This document shows positions 5,807-12,644 of a stretch of 23,257 nucleotides of DNA, piece after piece; position 1 is the stretch's first letter, and the number at the start of each line of letters is the position of its first letter. The stretch comes from a virus. The notes under the pieces are model-generated. The model was not told where the DNA came from, made no database searches, and saw only the letters and a program-made list of their open reading frames with translations. The position numbers were made by a program, and so were the translations under genes. The DNA is taken from the IMG/VR virus record IMGVR_UViG_3300042540_000090, positions 1 through 23,257 of that record. One strand, written 5' to 3'.

Positions 5807-5889
5807 TATCCTTAGTATCCTTTGCAAACTCAATGATAGAGCGACTTTTAAAAAAAGTTTATCTTTATTTATCCTTTGCTATCCTTTGC
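5807..5889 (+). repeat. Iteron-like TATCCTTTGC repeats
   Basis: TATCCTTTGC occurs at 5816-5825, 5870-5879 and 5880-5889, the last two in perfect tandem, and a partial TATCCTTAG at 5807-5815 makes a second tandem pair. Each pair is preceded by TTTATCTTTAT, so a larger unit of about 30 bases is repeated roughly 60 bases apart. They could bind an initiator or a regulator of the primase operon. Confidence 0.6.
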
Positions 5890-5915
5890 ATTGATTTTTT
5901 TACTATATTCGCATT

Positions 5916-5988
5916 GTGTAGTTTGAGCTTAGCGGCTTGACGTAAGTGGTTCACGTTCCAGCTACACTTCTTTTATTTTACAACGTGA
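5916..5988 (+). promoter_or_regulatory. Foldable leader before the primase-helicase gene
   Basis: GTGTAGTT (5916-5923) pairs with AGCTACAC (5960-5967), eight positions with one G-U, and encloses two possible small hairpins (GAGC/GCTT at 5925-5938 and ACGT/ACGT at 5940-5956). A competing stem is possible: TCACGTT (5951-5957) with AACGTGA (5982-5988), seven perfect pairs. Two exclusive folds just before a start codon suggest an attenuator or translational switch. No known riboswitch class is recognised. Confidence 0.35.
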
Positions 5989-6008
5989 GTAAAAAACGTA
6001 TTAAAATT

Positions 6009-8135
6009 ATGATTAGTTATTGGAGGGGCGTTAAAATCGTCGACAAAGACATTGACAGAACGTCAGTAGATGAATTTTTAGACCGGGTTAAAAACGGTTA
6101 TTGGAAAGAACAAGTAGAGCTTGTTAGGTCCGAAGAAAGTAAAGACCGAAGAAAGGTAATTAAAGAAACTTTACCGGCTGTTACAATTGGAGGTACTTTC
6201 TCAAGAAGAAGTCAAGACAATTTAGAAAATCATTCCGGGTTTATTTGTATTGATGTTGATGATTATACAGATAGATCAAAAATCAATGAAGATGAGTTTA
6301 CTTATGCTTCATTGCTTTCTGTAAGTGGAACTGGGTTTGCTGTGATTTGTAAGGTCGATTCATTAAAACATAAGGAATCTTATAACTTTTTATCTGAACA
6401 TTACTTTAAAACTTACGGAATAGTAGTTGATGAAGCACCTAAAAATGTTGCATCGGCCCGTTTTGTATCTTATGATCCTGATTTATTTCTAAATAAGAAG
6501 GCCAAGAAGTCAAAATCTAAACTTGAAAAGAAGAAACAAGCTCCGAACTTATCTATTTTAGTTCCTAAAAGTGATGTTGGTGACTTGGTTAACCAGGTGA
6601 ATAAGTCAGTAGTTGATGAATATGGTGATTATTTAGCCCTATCATTTGCTATTGCGAGTGGATTTGGTGAAGGTGGCCGAGAATATTTCTACAAGATATG
6701 TTCGTTTTCTGAAAAGTTTAATTTTGAATCAGCTAAAAAGCAATTTGATATTGCATTGAAACGCTCAGGTTCAGGCATAACAGTAGGAACATTCTATTAT
6801 TTTCTTAAACAAGGCGGTGCAGACTTATCAAGTTATGCAGCAGACAAAGCTATTTCCAATGTGAAACTAGCTAAGCGAATGAATACACCTAAAATAGAGA
6901 TTGTAAAAGAACTAGCTAAAGAAAAGAACATTGATGTTGAACAGGCCTTAGAGATAGTTGACGAGGTTTATGGCCGTAGAGATTTGGATATTAGGAATGA
7001 GGGCGGTGCAGAAAATATGATTATTAATGTTTCTAATTACATACTAAAGAAGTATAAAATTAGAAAGAACATCATTACTCGTAAATATGAATGGGATGGA
7101 GTTCCAATGTACGATAAAGAATTTAATACTGTATTCTTAGATTGTCGGATGATATTTGACGATAAGGCCATAACTTTTGACATTGTAAATAGAATCATTC
7201 AGTCAGTTGCCATTCCTGAGTACAATCCATTTTTTGAATATATTGAATCTAATAAATTTAGAACGTCAAGCGGTAACATAGAAAAGCTATGTAGAACCAT
7301 TGAAAGTGAAACATCTATTAAGGACCGTTTTATTAGAAAGTGGATGCTTAGTTTAATTGCATGTATGTATGGTTATCCTATTAGGTCCGTTCTTGCTTTA
7401 ACTGGTGGTCAAAATACGGGTAAAACGGAATGGTTTAGAAGATTACTTCCAAGTGCTTTACAACCTTATTACGCTGAATCAAATTTAGATCGTGGTAAAG
7501 ATGATGAACTTTTGATGTGTGAAAAGTTAATTGTCATGGATGATGAGATGGGAGGTAAGTCAAAGAATGACGAAAAGAAATTTAAGGAATTGACATCTAA
7601 AAACTACTTTTCGCTTCGGGCCGCTTACGGTAGATATAATGAAGATTATAAAAGATTGGCTCTACTATGTGGAACATCGAATGACCATCAGTTGATTAAT
7701 GATAGCACCGGTAATACAAGAATTTTACCGGTTGAAGTTAAGACTATTCACCATGACTTGTATAATTCTATTGATAAGGATGAGTTGTTTATGGAATTAC
7801 ATAGGGCCTACTCTAATGGTGAAATATATCAACTTGAACCAACTGAATTAGAAATATTAAATGAAGTTGGCCGACAATTTGAAAGCATACCTTTTGAACG
7901 TGAATTGATTTTAAAATTCTTTTCGTTTCCAAATACTAGAGGTGAGTGGTTAACAGCTACGGAAATAAAGGATTTAATAGAAAGTCATTCTAAGCAACGT
8001 ATAATGTCAATGAAAAAACTAGGCAGTGAGCTTCGTGTAACATTTGGCGCACCTAGATTTAAAGAAAGACAAAGTAAATATTTTGTAGAAAGAAAATCTG
8101 AACTTGTAGAAACTGTCAATCCTTTTCACATATGA
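6009..8135 (+). CDS. VirE_N/VirE-type primase-helicase
   Basis: 708 residues from the ATG at 6009; an in-frame GTG at 5946 is rejected because it lies in the structured leader and the family normally begins near MISYW. The N-terminal BT4734-like (VirE_N) domain, about 1-165, has IDVDD (D82, D84, D85), SGTG (106-109) and RFVSYDPD (151-158), which I read as the primase-polymerase-like part. The C-terminal VirE domain (from about 400) has Walker A GGQNTGKT (466-473), Walker B LIVMDDE (507-513) and later ATPase motifs with NDSTGNTR, as in SF3-like AAA+ helicases. It probably primes and unwinds phage DNA. The stop overlaps the helicase start (ATGA). Confidence 0.88.
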   Translation: MISYWRGVKIVDKDIDRTSVDEFLDRVKNGYWKEQVELVRSEESKDRRKVIKETLPAVTIGGTFSRRSQDNLENHSGFICIDVDDYTDRSKINEDEFTYASLLSVSGTGFAVICKVDSLKHKESYNFLSEHYFKTYGIVVDEAPKNVASARFVSYDPDLFLNKKAKKSKSKLEKKKQAPNLSILVPKSDVGDLVNQVNKSVVDEYGDYLALSFAIASGFGEGGREYFYKICSFSEKFNFESAKKQFDIALKRSGSGITVGTFYYFLKQGGADLSSYAADKAISNVKLAKRMNTPKIEIVKELAKEKNIDVEQALEIVDEVYGRRDLDIRNEGGAENMIINVSNYILKKYKIRKNIITRKYEWDGVPMYDKEFNTVFLDCRMIFDDKAITFDIVNRIIQSVAIPEYNPFFEYIESNKFRTSSGNIEKLCRTIESETSIKDRFIRKWMLSLIACMYGYPIRSVLALTGGQNTGKTEWFRRLLPSALQPYYAESNLDRGKDDELLMCEKLIVMDDEMGGKSKNDEKKFKELTSKNYFSLRAAYGRYNEDYKRLALLCGTSNDHQLINDSTGNTRILPVEVKTIHHDLYNSIDKDELFMELHRAYSNGEIYQLEPTELEILNEVGRQFESIPFERELILKFFSFPNTRGEWLTATEIKDLIESHSKQRIMSMKKLGSELRVTFGAPRFKERQSKYFVERKSELVETVNPFHI

Positions 8136-9556
8136 TAGAGTTATACGATTATCAGAATGAATATGTAAACAGTATTCGTAATTCATTTATAGAGGGTAAG
8201 AAAAGAGTTGTATTATGTTCGGCTACTGGTAGCGGTAAAACTGTAATGTTTAGTTTTATAACTAAGCAAACGATTGAACGAGGTAAACGAATCTTAATAT
8301 TAACAGATAGAAAGGAATTATTTTCACAGTCAAGTGGCTCTTTAATCAGAATGGACCTACACCCTTCAGAAATAAAACCAAACACAAAAGTAGATTTTAG
8401 CAAGAATCTTTATGTTGCAATGGTTCAAACATTTATGCGTAGAATCAGTAAACCGGAATACCAGGACCTACTACATTCAATTGATTTGATTATTATTGAT
8501 GAGGCCCATAAAGCTATATTTGATCCATTGTTTAGATTTGTTTCGGATAAGACTTTTGTTATAGGAGCAACAGCTACACCACATAGAGAGGGCAAACAAG
8601 AATCACTTGAGAAATTCTATGATGATATTATTCAAGTGATTGATACACCTGATTTAATATTGAAAGGTAAGTTATCACATTGTACATCTTATGGTGTCAA
8701 AGTGGACCTATCCGGAATAAAAACTAAAGGCGGTGATTATGATGAGAAATCTATGGCCGACAAATTTAGTGAAATAAAATTATTTCATGGTGTTTATGAA
8801 AATTACAATCGAATATGTAACGGTAAAAAAGCTATTGTGTTTGCTCCAAATGTAGATAGCAGTCGAGAATTAGTTAATGATTGGTCCGATAAAGGATTAC
8901 AAGTTAAGCATGTTGATTGTTACATGAGTGACCTGGAAAGAAAATCTATTATTGAATGGTTTACTAAAACGGATGGTGCTATAATTTCAAATTATGGAAT
9001 ACTTACAACAGGGTTTGATGTTCCAAATATTGAAGTAGTAATACTTTATAGGGCCACGAAGTCACTGCCATTATTTTTACAAATGGCCGGGCGTGGTTCA
9101 AGAATATCAGATGGTAAAAACGGATTTACTATTCTTGACTTTGGTAATAACATAAAGCGTCATAACTATTGGGAAGAACCTAGACTATGGACCTTAAAAA
9201 AGAAAGAAAAAAAGCAAGGTGAAGCACCTATAAAAGAATGTCCTAAATGTGCCTATCTTCTTTATGCTTCTATAATGGAATGTCCGGAGTGTGGCCATCA
9301 GTTTGAGAAATCTGAAAAGGAAAAAGAAGAACAAGTAATGGCTGAATTAGTCCTAATGAGTGGAAGTGATATTAAAAAACTTGCTGATAAGTCAAGCATA
9401 AAAGAATTGATATTAATACAACAATCGAAAGGATATGCTAAAAGTTGGATATACTATTACTTAAAAAGTAAAGAAGATTATATTGAATACGGTAAACTAA
9501 TGAAGTATCATTATAAATGGGCTATTAATCAAATTAAATTTAGAAATATATGTTAA
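8132..9556 (+). CDS. Superfamily 2 DEAH helicase with C-terminal zinc ribbon
   Basis: 474 residues with all main SF2 motifs: Walker A SATGSGKT (30-37), DEAH (123-126), TATP (147-150), the TTGFDVP segment of RecA domain 2 and the motif VI region MAGRGSR (318-324). After the helicase core comes a lysine-rich linker and a four-cysteine zinc ribbon (C370, C373, C384, C387), then a helical tail. It resembles the UvsW/RecQ-like small helicases of phage replication modules. It may remodel forks or recombination intermediates with the primase-helicase before it. It starts in the previous stop (ATGA) and overlaps the next gene by 7 bases. Confidence 0.92.
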   Translation: MIELYDYQNEYVNSIRNSFIEGKKRVVLCSATGSGKTVMFSFITKQTIERGKRILILTDRKELFSQSSGSLIRMDLHPSEIKPNTKVDFSKNLYVAMVQTFMRRISKPEYQDLLHSIDLIIIDEAHKAIFDPLFRFVSDKTFVIGATATPHREGKQESLEKFYDDIIQVIDTPDLILKGKLSHCTSYGVKVDLSGIKTKGGDYDEKSMADKFSEIKLFHGVYENYNRICNGKKAIVFAPNVDSSRELVNDWSDKGLQVKHVDCYMSDLERKSIIEWFTKTDGAIISNYGILTTGFDVPNIEVVILYRATKSLPLFLQMAGRGSRISDGKNGFTILDFGNNIKRHNYWEEPRLWTLKKKEKKQGEAPIKECPKCAYLLYASIMECPECGHQFEKSEKEKEEQVMAELVLMSGSDIKKLADKSSIKELILIQQSKGYAKSWIYYYLKSKEDYIEYGKLMKYHYKWAINQIKFRNIC

Positions 9557-9891
9557 CTGAATCAGCAATACAACAAGAATGCGTTATGTACTTTCGGAAC
9601 AAATTTGGATTGAAACATCACATTCCAAGACTTTTAATGTTTAGCGTTCCAAATGAAGGTAAGAATATGATTGAACAGTCAAGAAAAAAAGCAATCGGAT
9701 TAATGTCAGGTGTATCAGATACGATAATCGATACCGGTAAAGATATTATTTACTGCGAGTTTAAAGATGCTAAAGGAGTTCAGTCACCAAAACAAAAGGA
9801 GTTCCAGGAACATGTAGAATCGTTAGGTAGGAAGTATTGGGTAATTAGATCATTGGAAGAGTTTAAAAATCACCTCACCACCAATCATTAA
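9550..9891 (+). CDS. VRR-NUC domain nuclease
   Basis: A 113-residue stand-alone VRR-NUC (PD-(D/E)XK) protein: E4 in the first helix (SAIQQECVMYF), PNEG (34-37), GLMSGVSD with D57, the E70-F-K72 core, and SPKQKEF (79-85). In the family these residues make the metal site of a structure-specific or nicking nuclease, usually found beside SF2 helicases in phages, as here. It may process forks or recombination junctions. Its last codons (HLTTNH) overlap the first half-site of promoter C. Unlike the two genes before it, it contains no GGCC. Confidence 0.92.
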   Translation: MLTESAIQQECVMYFRNKFGLKHHIPRLLMFSVPNEGKNMIEQSRKKAIGLMSGVSDTIIDTGKDIIYCEFKDAKGVQSPKQKEFQEHVESLGRKYWVIRSLEEFKNHLTTNH

Positions 9892-9946
9892 TTTTAACCA
9901 CTCATCACATAACTGATTAACTTATAGAATAATATACATATATTTG
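9877..9946 (+). promoter_or_regulatory. Promoter C with a LytTR-like direct-repeat operator
   Basis: ACCACCAAT (9877-9885) and ACCACTCAT (9897-9905) lie 20 bp apart as at promoters A and B; the first half-site is degenerate (7 of 9 to ACCACTCAT). After 33 bp comes TATATTTG (9939-9946), an exact TAnnTTTG, and 29 bases later the ATG at 9976. No -33 TTTG is visible at the usual distance. The first half-site lies in the end of the VRR-NUC coding sequence. No strong terminator was seen between here and the window end, so this promoter may feed the terminase and structural genes too. Confidence 0.6.
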
Positions 9947-9975
9947 GCTTGTTTATTACAATAAAAACTGGACTT

Positions 9976-10173
9976 ATGGCTGACATAACAAAATGCAAAG
10001 GGGAGGGCTGCCCGATTAAAGAAAGCTGTTACCGATTCACAGCTCAGGCAAGTGAGAGACAAAGCTACTTCTTAACGCCACCATTCGATGGCAAGACTTG
10101 TGAGATGTACTGGGGTAAGCATTCGGAATCTATTTACAATCAACTAAAGGATATAACAGATGAAAGCAAGTGA
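9976..10173 (+). CDS. Small cysteine-containing phage protein
   Basis: 65 residues from the ATG at 9976. An in-frame TTG at 9949 is rejected because it lies only two bases after the -7 element, before the likely transcript start. Four cysteines occur as CKGEGCPIKESC plus a later C near 45 (KTCEMYW), with YRFTA and RQSYF around them, a layout familiar from short Bacteroidota phage proteins and able to bind a metal. First gene after promoter C. Its function is unknown. Confidence 0.7.
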   Translation: MADITKCKGEGCPIKESCYRFTAQASERQSYFLTPPFDGKTCEMYWGKHSESIYNQLKDITDESK

Positions 10174-10525
10174 ATTGAGAATAGGAAGTTATGTATATTT
10201 TGAAGATGAATTATTAAAATTTGATTTTGAAATGGGATGGAACTTTGATTATATTAAACCAATCCCCCTAACAGAAGAATGGTTGTTGAAGTTTGGGTTT
10301 AAAGAAATAGAAAGATATACACATGATTTTGAAGAAATAATATATAGTAAAAGTATTATAGTTGGTAGTGAAAATCACTGTGAAACGCTTACTATATCAA
10401 TGCCTTTTAAAGTTGGGTTTATTGGAGATTATTTATCTGATGAAGAATACACTTTGAATATAGACATTAAACACGTTCACCAATTACAAAACCTATACTT
10501 TGCACTAACAAACGAAGAACTATGA
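10160..10525 (+). CDS. Conserved small phage protein, KHVHQLQNLYFALT family
   Basis: 121 residues. It begins with ELRIGSYVYF, has IPLTEEWLLKFGF in the middle, and ends with IKHVHQLQNLYFALTNEEL. This combination is a well-known signature of small proteins found very widely in Bacteroidota phages and prophages, with no established function. It overlaps the previous gene by 14 bases and the next start by 4. I call the family with good confidence, but assign no role. Confidence 0.82.
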   Translation: MKASELRIGSYVYFEDELLKFDFEMGWNFDYIKPIPLTEEWLLKFGFKEIERYTHDFEEIIYSKSIIVGSENHCETLTISMPFKVGFIGDYLSDEEYTLNIDIKHVHQLQNLYFALTNEEL

Positions 10526-10743
10526 AAATAACAATTGAATACGATGATCAAGAAGATGCTAAGTTAGCACTAGAAGCGTTTGATTGGAAACACACAGTAA
10601 TGCAGCTTGACCAATTATTAAGGTCAACTACTAAGCATGGAATGTACCAAGGTCGAGAGGCTACAACCGATGAGTTAGACATGGCTGATTATCTCAGAGA
10701 GCAAATCAGAGGATTTACTAATTACAATAACTTAGTATTATGA
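10522..10743 (+). CDS. Small phage protein of unknown function
   Basis: 73 residues; MKITIEYDDQEDAKLALEAF, a WKHTVMQLDQLLRSTTKHG helix, then a DMADYLREQIRGF helix. The central 'LDQ-LRS-TKHG' and the following helix resemble a short acidic phage family in which the helix is followed by a region ending near YLR or similar; no function is known. It starts in the stop of the previous gene (ATGA), and its stop overlaps the next start in the same way. Confidence 0.72.
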   Translation: MKITIEYDDQEDAKLALEAFDWKHTVMQLDQLLRSTTKHGMYQGREATTDELDMADYLREQIRGFTNYNNLVL

Positions 10744-11006
10744 GACTTTTCGGATTTAACGGAACACAAACTAGCTTTGAGATAAGATTAGAGGATGATA
10801 TCGAAGTAAGCTACTGCGACTTTACGCTGCGACCTGATTATATTAAGATTCATTCAATTGAGTTCGTTCATGAGGAGGATGCGGACCTAGTTAACCTAGA
10901 GTTGTTAGCCAAGACGATGTACGAGTATATTGATTGGTCAGAGATGCAACAAGACGCATTCGATACTTACCAGCAAGCGTGTGAGGATAATCTTAGAGAG
11001 TTATGA
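10740..11006 (+). CDS. Small acidic phage protein of unknown function
   Basis: 88 residues, strongly acidic, with a beta-like first half (SFEIRLEDDIEVSYCDFTL) and a helical second half (YIDWSEMQQDAFDTYQQACE). No domain is recognised. The overlap with both neighbours (ATGA on each side) and the similar size range put it in the same tightly coupled run of small genes that promoter C is expected to drive. Confidence 0.68.
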   Translation: MRLFGFNGTQTSFEIRLEDDIEVSYCDFTLRPDYIKIHSIEFVHEEDADLVNLELLAKTMYEYIDWSEMQQDAFDTYQQACEDNLREL

Positions 11007-11188
11007 CAGCAGAACTTAGAGCGCAAGAAATGGTTAACGATCATGGATTAGTTGAAGCCATGATTAAGTGTAAGAAGATTTTAGCGGTAGTCCATGAGAA
11101 TGTAGAGTTAGATCCAACAGAAGCAAATTCAAATCTTTTAAATTATTGGACTGATGTTATGAATTTTTTACTTACATTAGTTGCGTGA
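11003..11188 (+). CDS. Small helical phage protein, related to the one at 2523
   Basis: 61 residues. MTAELRAQEMV at the start, an acidic helical middle with AMIKCKKILAVVHEN, and a C-terminal NYWTDVMNF. These are the same landmarks as in the 68-residue product of 2523-2729 (MTAKQKANELV ... EYWQDV). The two genes lie in different modules, but each stands behind a LytTR-like promoter. Its function is unknown. Its stop overlaps the GTG start of the next gene (GTGA at 11185-11188). Confidence 0.7.
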   Translation: MTAELRAQEMVNDHGLVEAMIKCKKILAVVHENVELDPTEANSNLLNYWTDVMNFLLTLVA

Positions 11189-11703
11189 ATAAAGAAGAGA
11201 TTGACCTATATTTTCAAACGAACTGGAATGAAATCCAATCCGTAGTTAAAGTCAACTCTTCTAAATGTGCAACTATAAATGTGTCAGACATCACAACCGA
11301 AATATATTTAACGTGCATAAACAGAGCCGCTAAGATTCCAAATGAAAGGAGTTTAGGCGGCTTTATTCGTATGGTATCGTCTAACACTTACAAGTGGAAT
11401 AATTCAGAATTTAATATAAATAATAAGATTCTCGCAAACGAATTGCTAAATGATAACATATATATGGAGGATGATGAAGTTGTAGATAACCATTACCAAA
11501 ATAGGTTATACGCCATTGAGATGTATCGTTTGAATGCAGAGCCGCATGAACTTAGATTCTTGGATATTTATCTAGTCAAGAAGATAACAACTGTTCGAGG
11601 ATTGGTTAAGCATTTAAACATAAGTCATCATGGAGCTTATACAATAATTAAGGATTTTAAACGTAAATTGAAAGAATATGAAAGGCAAGCAGAAATTGAT
11701 TAA
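11185..11703 (+). CDS. Sigma-factor-like / HTH protein, possible late-gene regulator
   Basis: 172 residues from a GTG at 11185, the only start that gives the usual 4-base overlap. The middle (about 35-70: SDITTEIYLTCINRA ... LGGFIRMVSSNTYKW) resembles sigma region 2 helices, and the C-terminal part (about 118-165: EPHELRFLDIYLVKK, then TVRGLVKHLNISHHGAYTII) has a region-4-type helix-turn-helix. This layout is typical of small sigma-70-like phage proteins. Its place just before the terminase and structural genes suggests control of packaging or late genes, but binding to RNA polymerase is not shown. It overlaps the next gene by 26 bases. Confidence 0.58.
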   Translation: MNKEEIDLYFQTNWNEIQSVVKVNSSKCATINVSDITTEIYLTCINRAAKIPNERSLGGFIRMVSSNTYKWNNSEFNINNKILANELLNDNIYMEDDEVVDNHYQNRLYAIEMYRLNAEPHELRFLDIYLVKKITTVRGLVKHLNISHHGAYTIIKDFKRKLKEYERQAEID

Positions 11704-11863
11704 AAAACTGAAAGCAGTTAAAAAAGTTGATCCAAAAAATGTTGATTTGACAAAGTTAAAATTGAGTGAATTAAGAAAATTATTCCCACATATCAAAGCA
11801 ATATCAGCAAAGGAATTTTTAGAAGAACTAGCAAAAGAGAAAGATGTACAAGCTGAAAATTAA
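11678..11863 (+). CDS. Small lysine-rich protein of unknown function
   Basis: 61 residues with a very basic start (MKGKQKLIKKLKAVKKVDPK), a middle LTKLKLSELRKLFP and an acidic helical tail. The basic first part could bind nucleic acid. It overlaps the previous gene by 26 bases and the next by 20, unusually long for this window, but no better start is seen. It is not recognised as a known family. Confidence 0.6.
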   Translation: MKGKQKLIKKLKAVKKVDPKNVDLTKLKLSELRKLFPHIKAISAKEFLEELAKEKDVQAEN

Positions 11864-12038
11864 ACCAGGAGAGAATACCATCATCAGAAAGCGTGGTGGA
11901 TTCCAAGAAACGATTATCGGAGGTTATTTCTATACTCAAGAAAAACTAGAGAAACTTTATAACGATGGTCATAAGAACTTAGTGAGTTATACTAAACCAA
12001 AGAAAGTGGAGGAGGATAATAAAGATGGCGAAGCATAA
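11844..12038 (+). CDS. Small lysine-rich protein of unknown function
   Basis: 64 residues, MYKLKIKPGENTIIRKRGGF followed by GGYFYTQEKLEKLYNDGHKN and an acidic/lysine-rich tail. The first half is beta-like. No function is recognised. It lies directly before the small terminase gene and overlaps it by 14 bases (12025-12038), which places it in the packaging transcript. Confidence 0.65.
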   Translation: MYKLKIKPGENTIIRKRGGFQETIIGGYFYTQEKLEKLYNDGHKNLVSYTKPKKVEEDNKDGEA

Positions 12039-12423
12039 ATACATAGAATCACCTGAGAAGATGTGGGAGCTATTTGAGGCGTATAGATATGCGACAAAAA
12101 GCAATCCATTTTTAGTTCAAGATTATGTAGGTAAAGATGGAGATATGGTTTATCGTGAAAGAGAAAGACCGTTAACATTCGAGGGATTCAAGAATTACGC
12201 ACGAAAAGAAGTAGGTTGTATTAAGCAATATTTCGATAATGAAGATAATCGATACAACGAATATATGACTATCTGTCATGCGTGTAAGGAAGAAATCAGA
12301 CAAGACCAAATCGAAGGAGGCATGGCTAGTGTTTATAACGCTTCAATTACACAGCGTCTAAACGGATTAGCTGATAAGAAAGAATTGGATGTTAAAGGCG
12401 AGCCACGAATATTCAACTTATGA
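12025..12423 (+). CDS. terS: Terminase small subunit, GP3_package type
   Basis: The 132-residue protein has the features of the DNA-packaging protein Gp3 family (PF16677): SPEKMWELFEAYRYATKSNP, DYVGKDGDMVYRERERPLTF, the region KQYFDNEDNRY, and the well-conserved IRQDQIEGGMASVYNASIT followed by QRLNGL. Small terminases recognise the packaging site and recruit the large subunit. One 74-residue gene stands between it and terL. No cos or pac site was identified. The stop overlaps the next start (ATGA at 12420). Confidence 0.9.
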   Translation: MAKHKYIESPEKMWELFEAYRYATKSNPFLVQDYVGKDGDMVYRERERPLTFEGFKNYARKEVGCIKQYFDNEDNRYNEYMTICHACKEEIRQDQIEGGMASVYNASITQRLNGLADKKELDVKGEPRIFNL

Positions 12424-12644
12424 CCGATAGAGAAATGATTGCAGAAGTTAAAGAAGAGCTAGAGGTGAGATTTATGCCTACTAGATTGAAGATTGATAAA
12501 CTAGCTTCTATTCAATCATTACTTACTTTGACCAAGCCAGTATTAAACGGATTCACTGATGAACAAAAATGGGAGTCAGTTTGGGATGAGCATGAGATGA
12601 CAGCTATTAAAGAAAAGATTTTAATTATTATTAGAGATCTATAA
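12420..12644 (+). CDS. Small protein of unknown function between terS and terL
   Basis: 74 residues, helical and acidic (MTDREMIAEVKEELEVRF, later DEQKWESVWDEHEMTAIKEK). It is not recognised. The position between the two terminase genes, with overlaps of 4 bases (ATGA) and 1 base (TAATG) to them, suggests a packaging-related role, but I see no domain that supports a specific one. Confidence 0.65.
   Translation: MTDREMIAEVKEELEVRFMPTRLKIDKLASIQSLLTLTKPVLNGFTDEQKWESVWDEHEMTAIKEKILIIIRDL

Larger units (their letters stand above)
5588..6008. other. 421-base gene-free region, candidate replication origin
   Basis: No credible gene lies here. In order it holds the terminator at 5628-5651, two GCAAAGGTA repeats (5659, 5701), a very AT-rich stretch (about 5728-5805), the TATCCTTTGC repeats (5807-5889), and a foldable leader (5916-5988) running up to the primase-helicase start. 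Repeats plus an AT-rich tract next to a primase-helicase gene are what a phage origin looks like, but no DnaA box or known initiator site is seen, so this is inference. The repeats could instead be operators for the replication operon. Confidence 0.45.

Noticed and set aside
5807-5889. CRISPR array
   Set aside because: The repeats are 10 bp, in two clusters, without regular spacers.
5911-5968. tRNA-like sequence before the primase gene
   Set aside because: The outer stem looks like an acceptor stem, but the total is only about 52 bases and there is no anticodon arm or T-loop that pairs.
5946-6008. GTG start adding 21 residues to the primase-helicase
   Set aside because: It lies in a foldable leader, the added residues are unlike the family, and the ATG at 6009 gives the usual VirE_N beginning.
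7943-7950. TGAGTGGT, the reverse complement of the ACCACTCA half-site, inside the primase gene
   Set aside because: A single half-site without a partner 20 bp away and far from any promoter; expected by chance.
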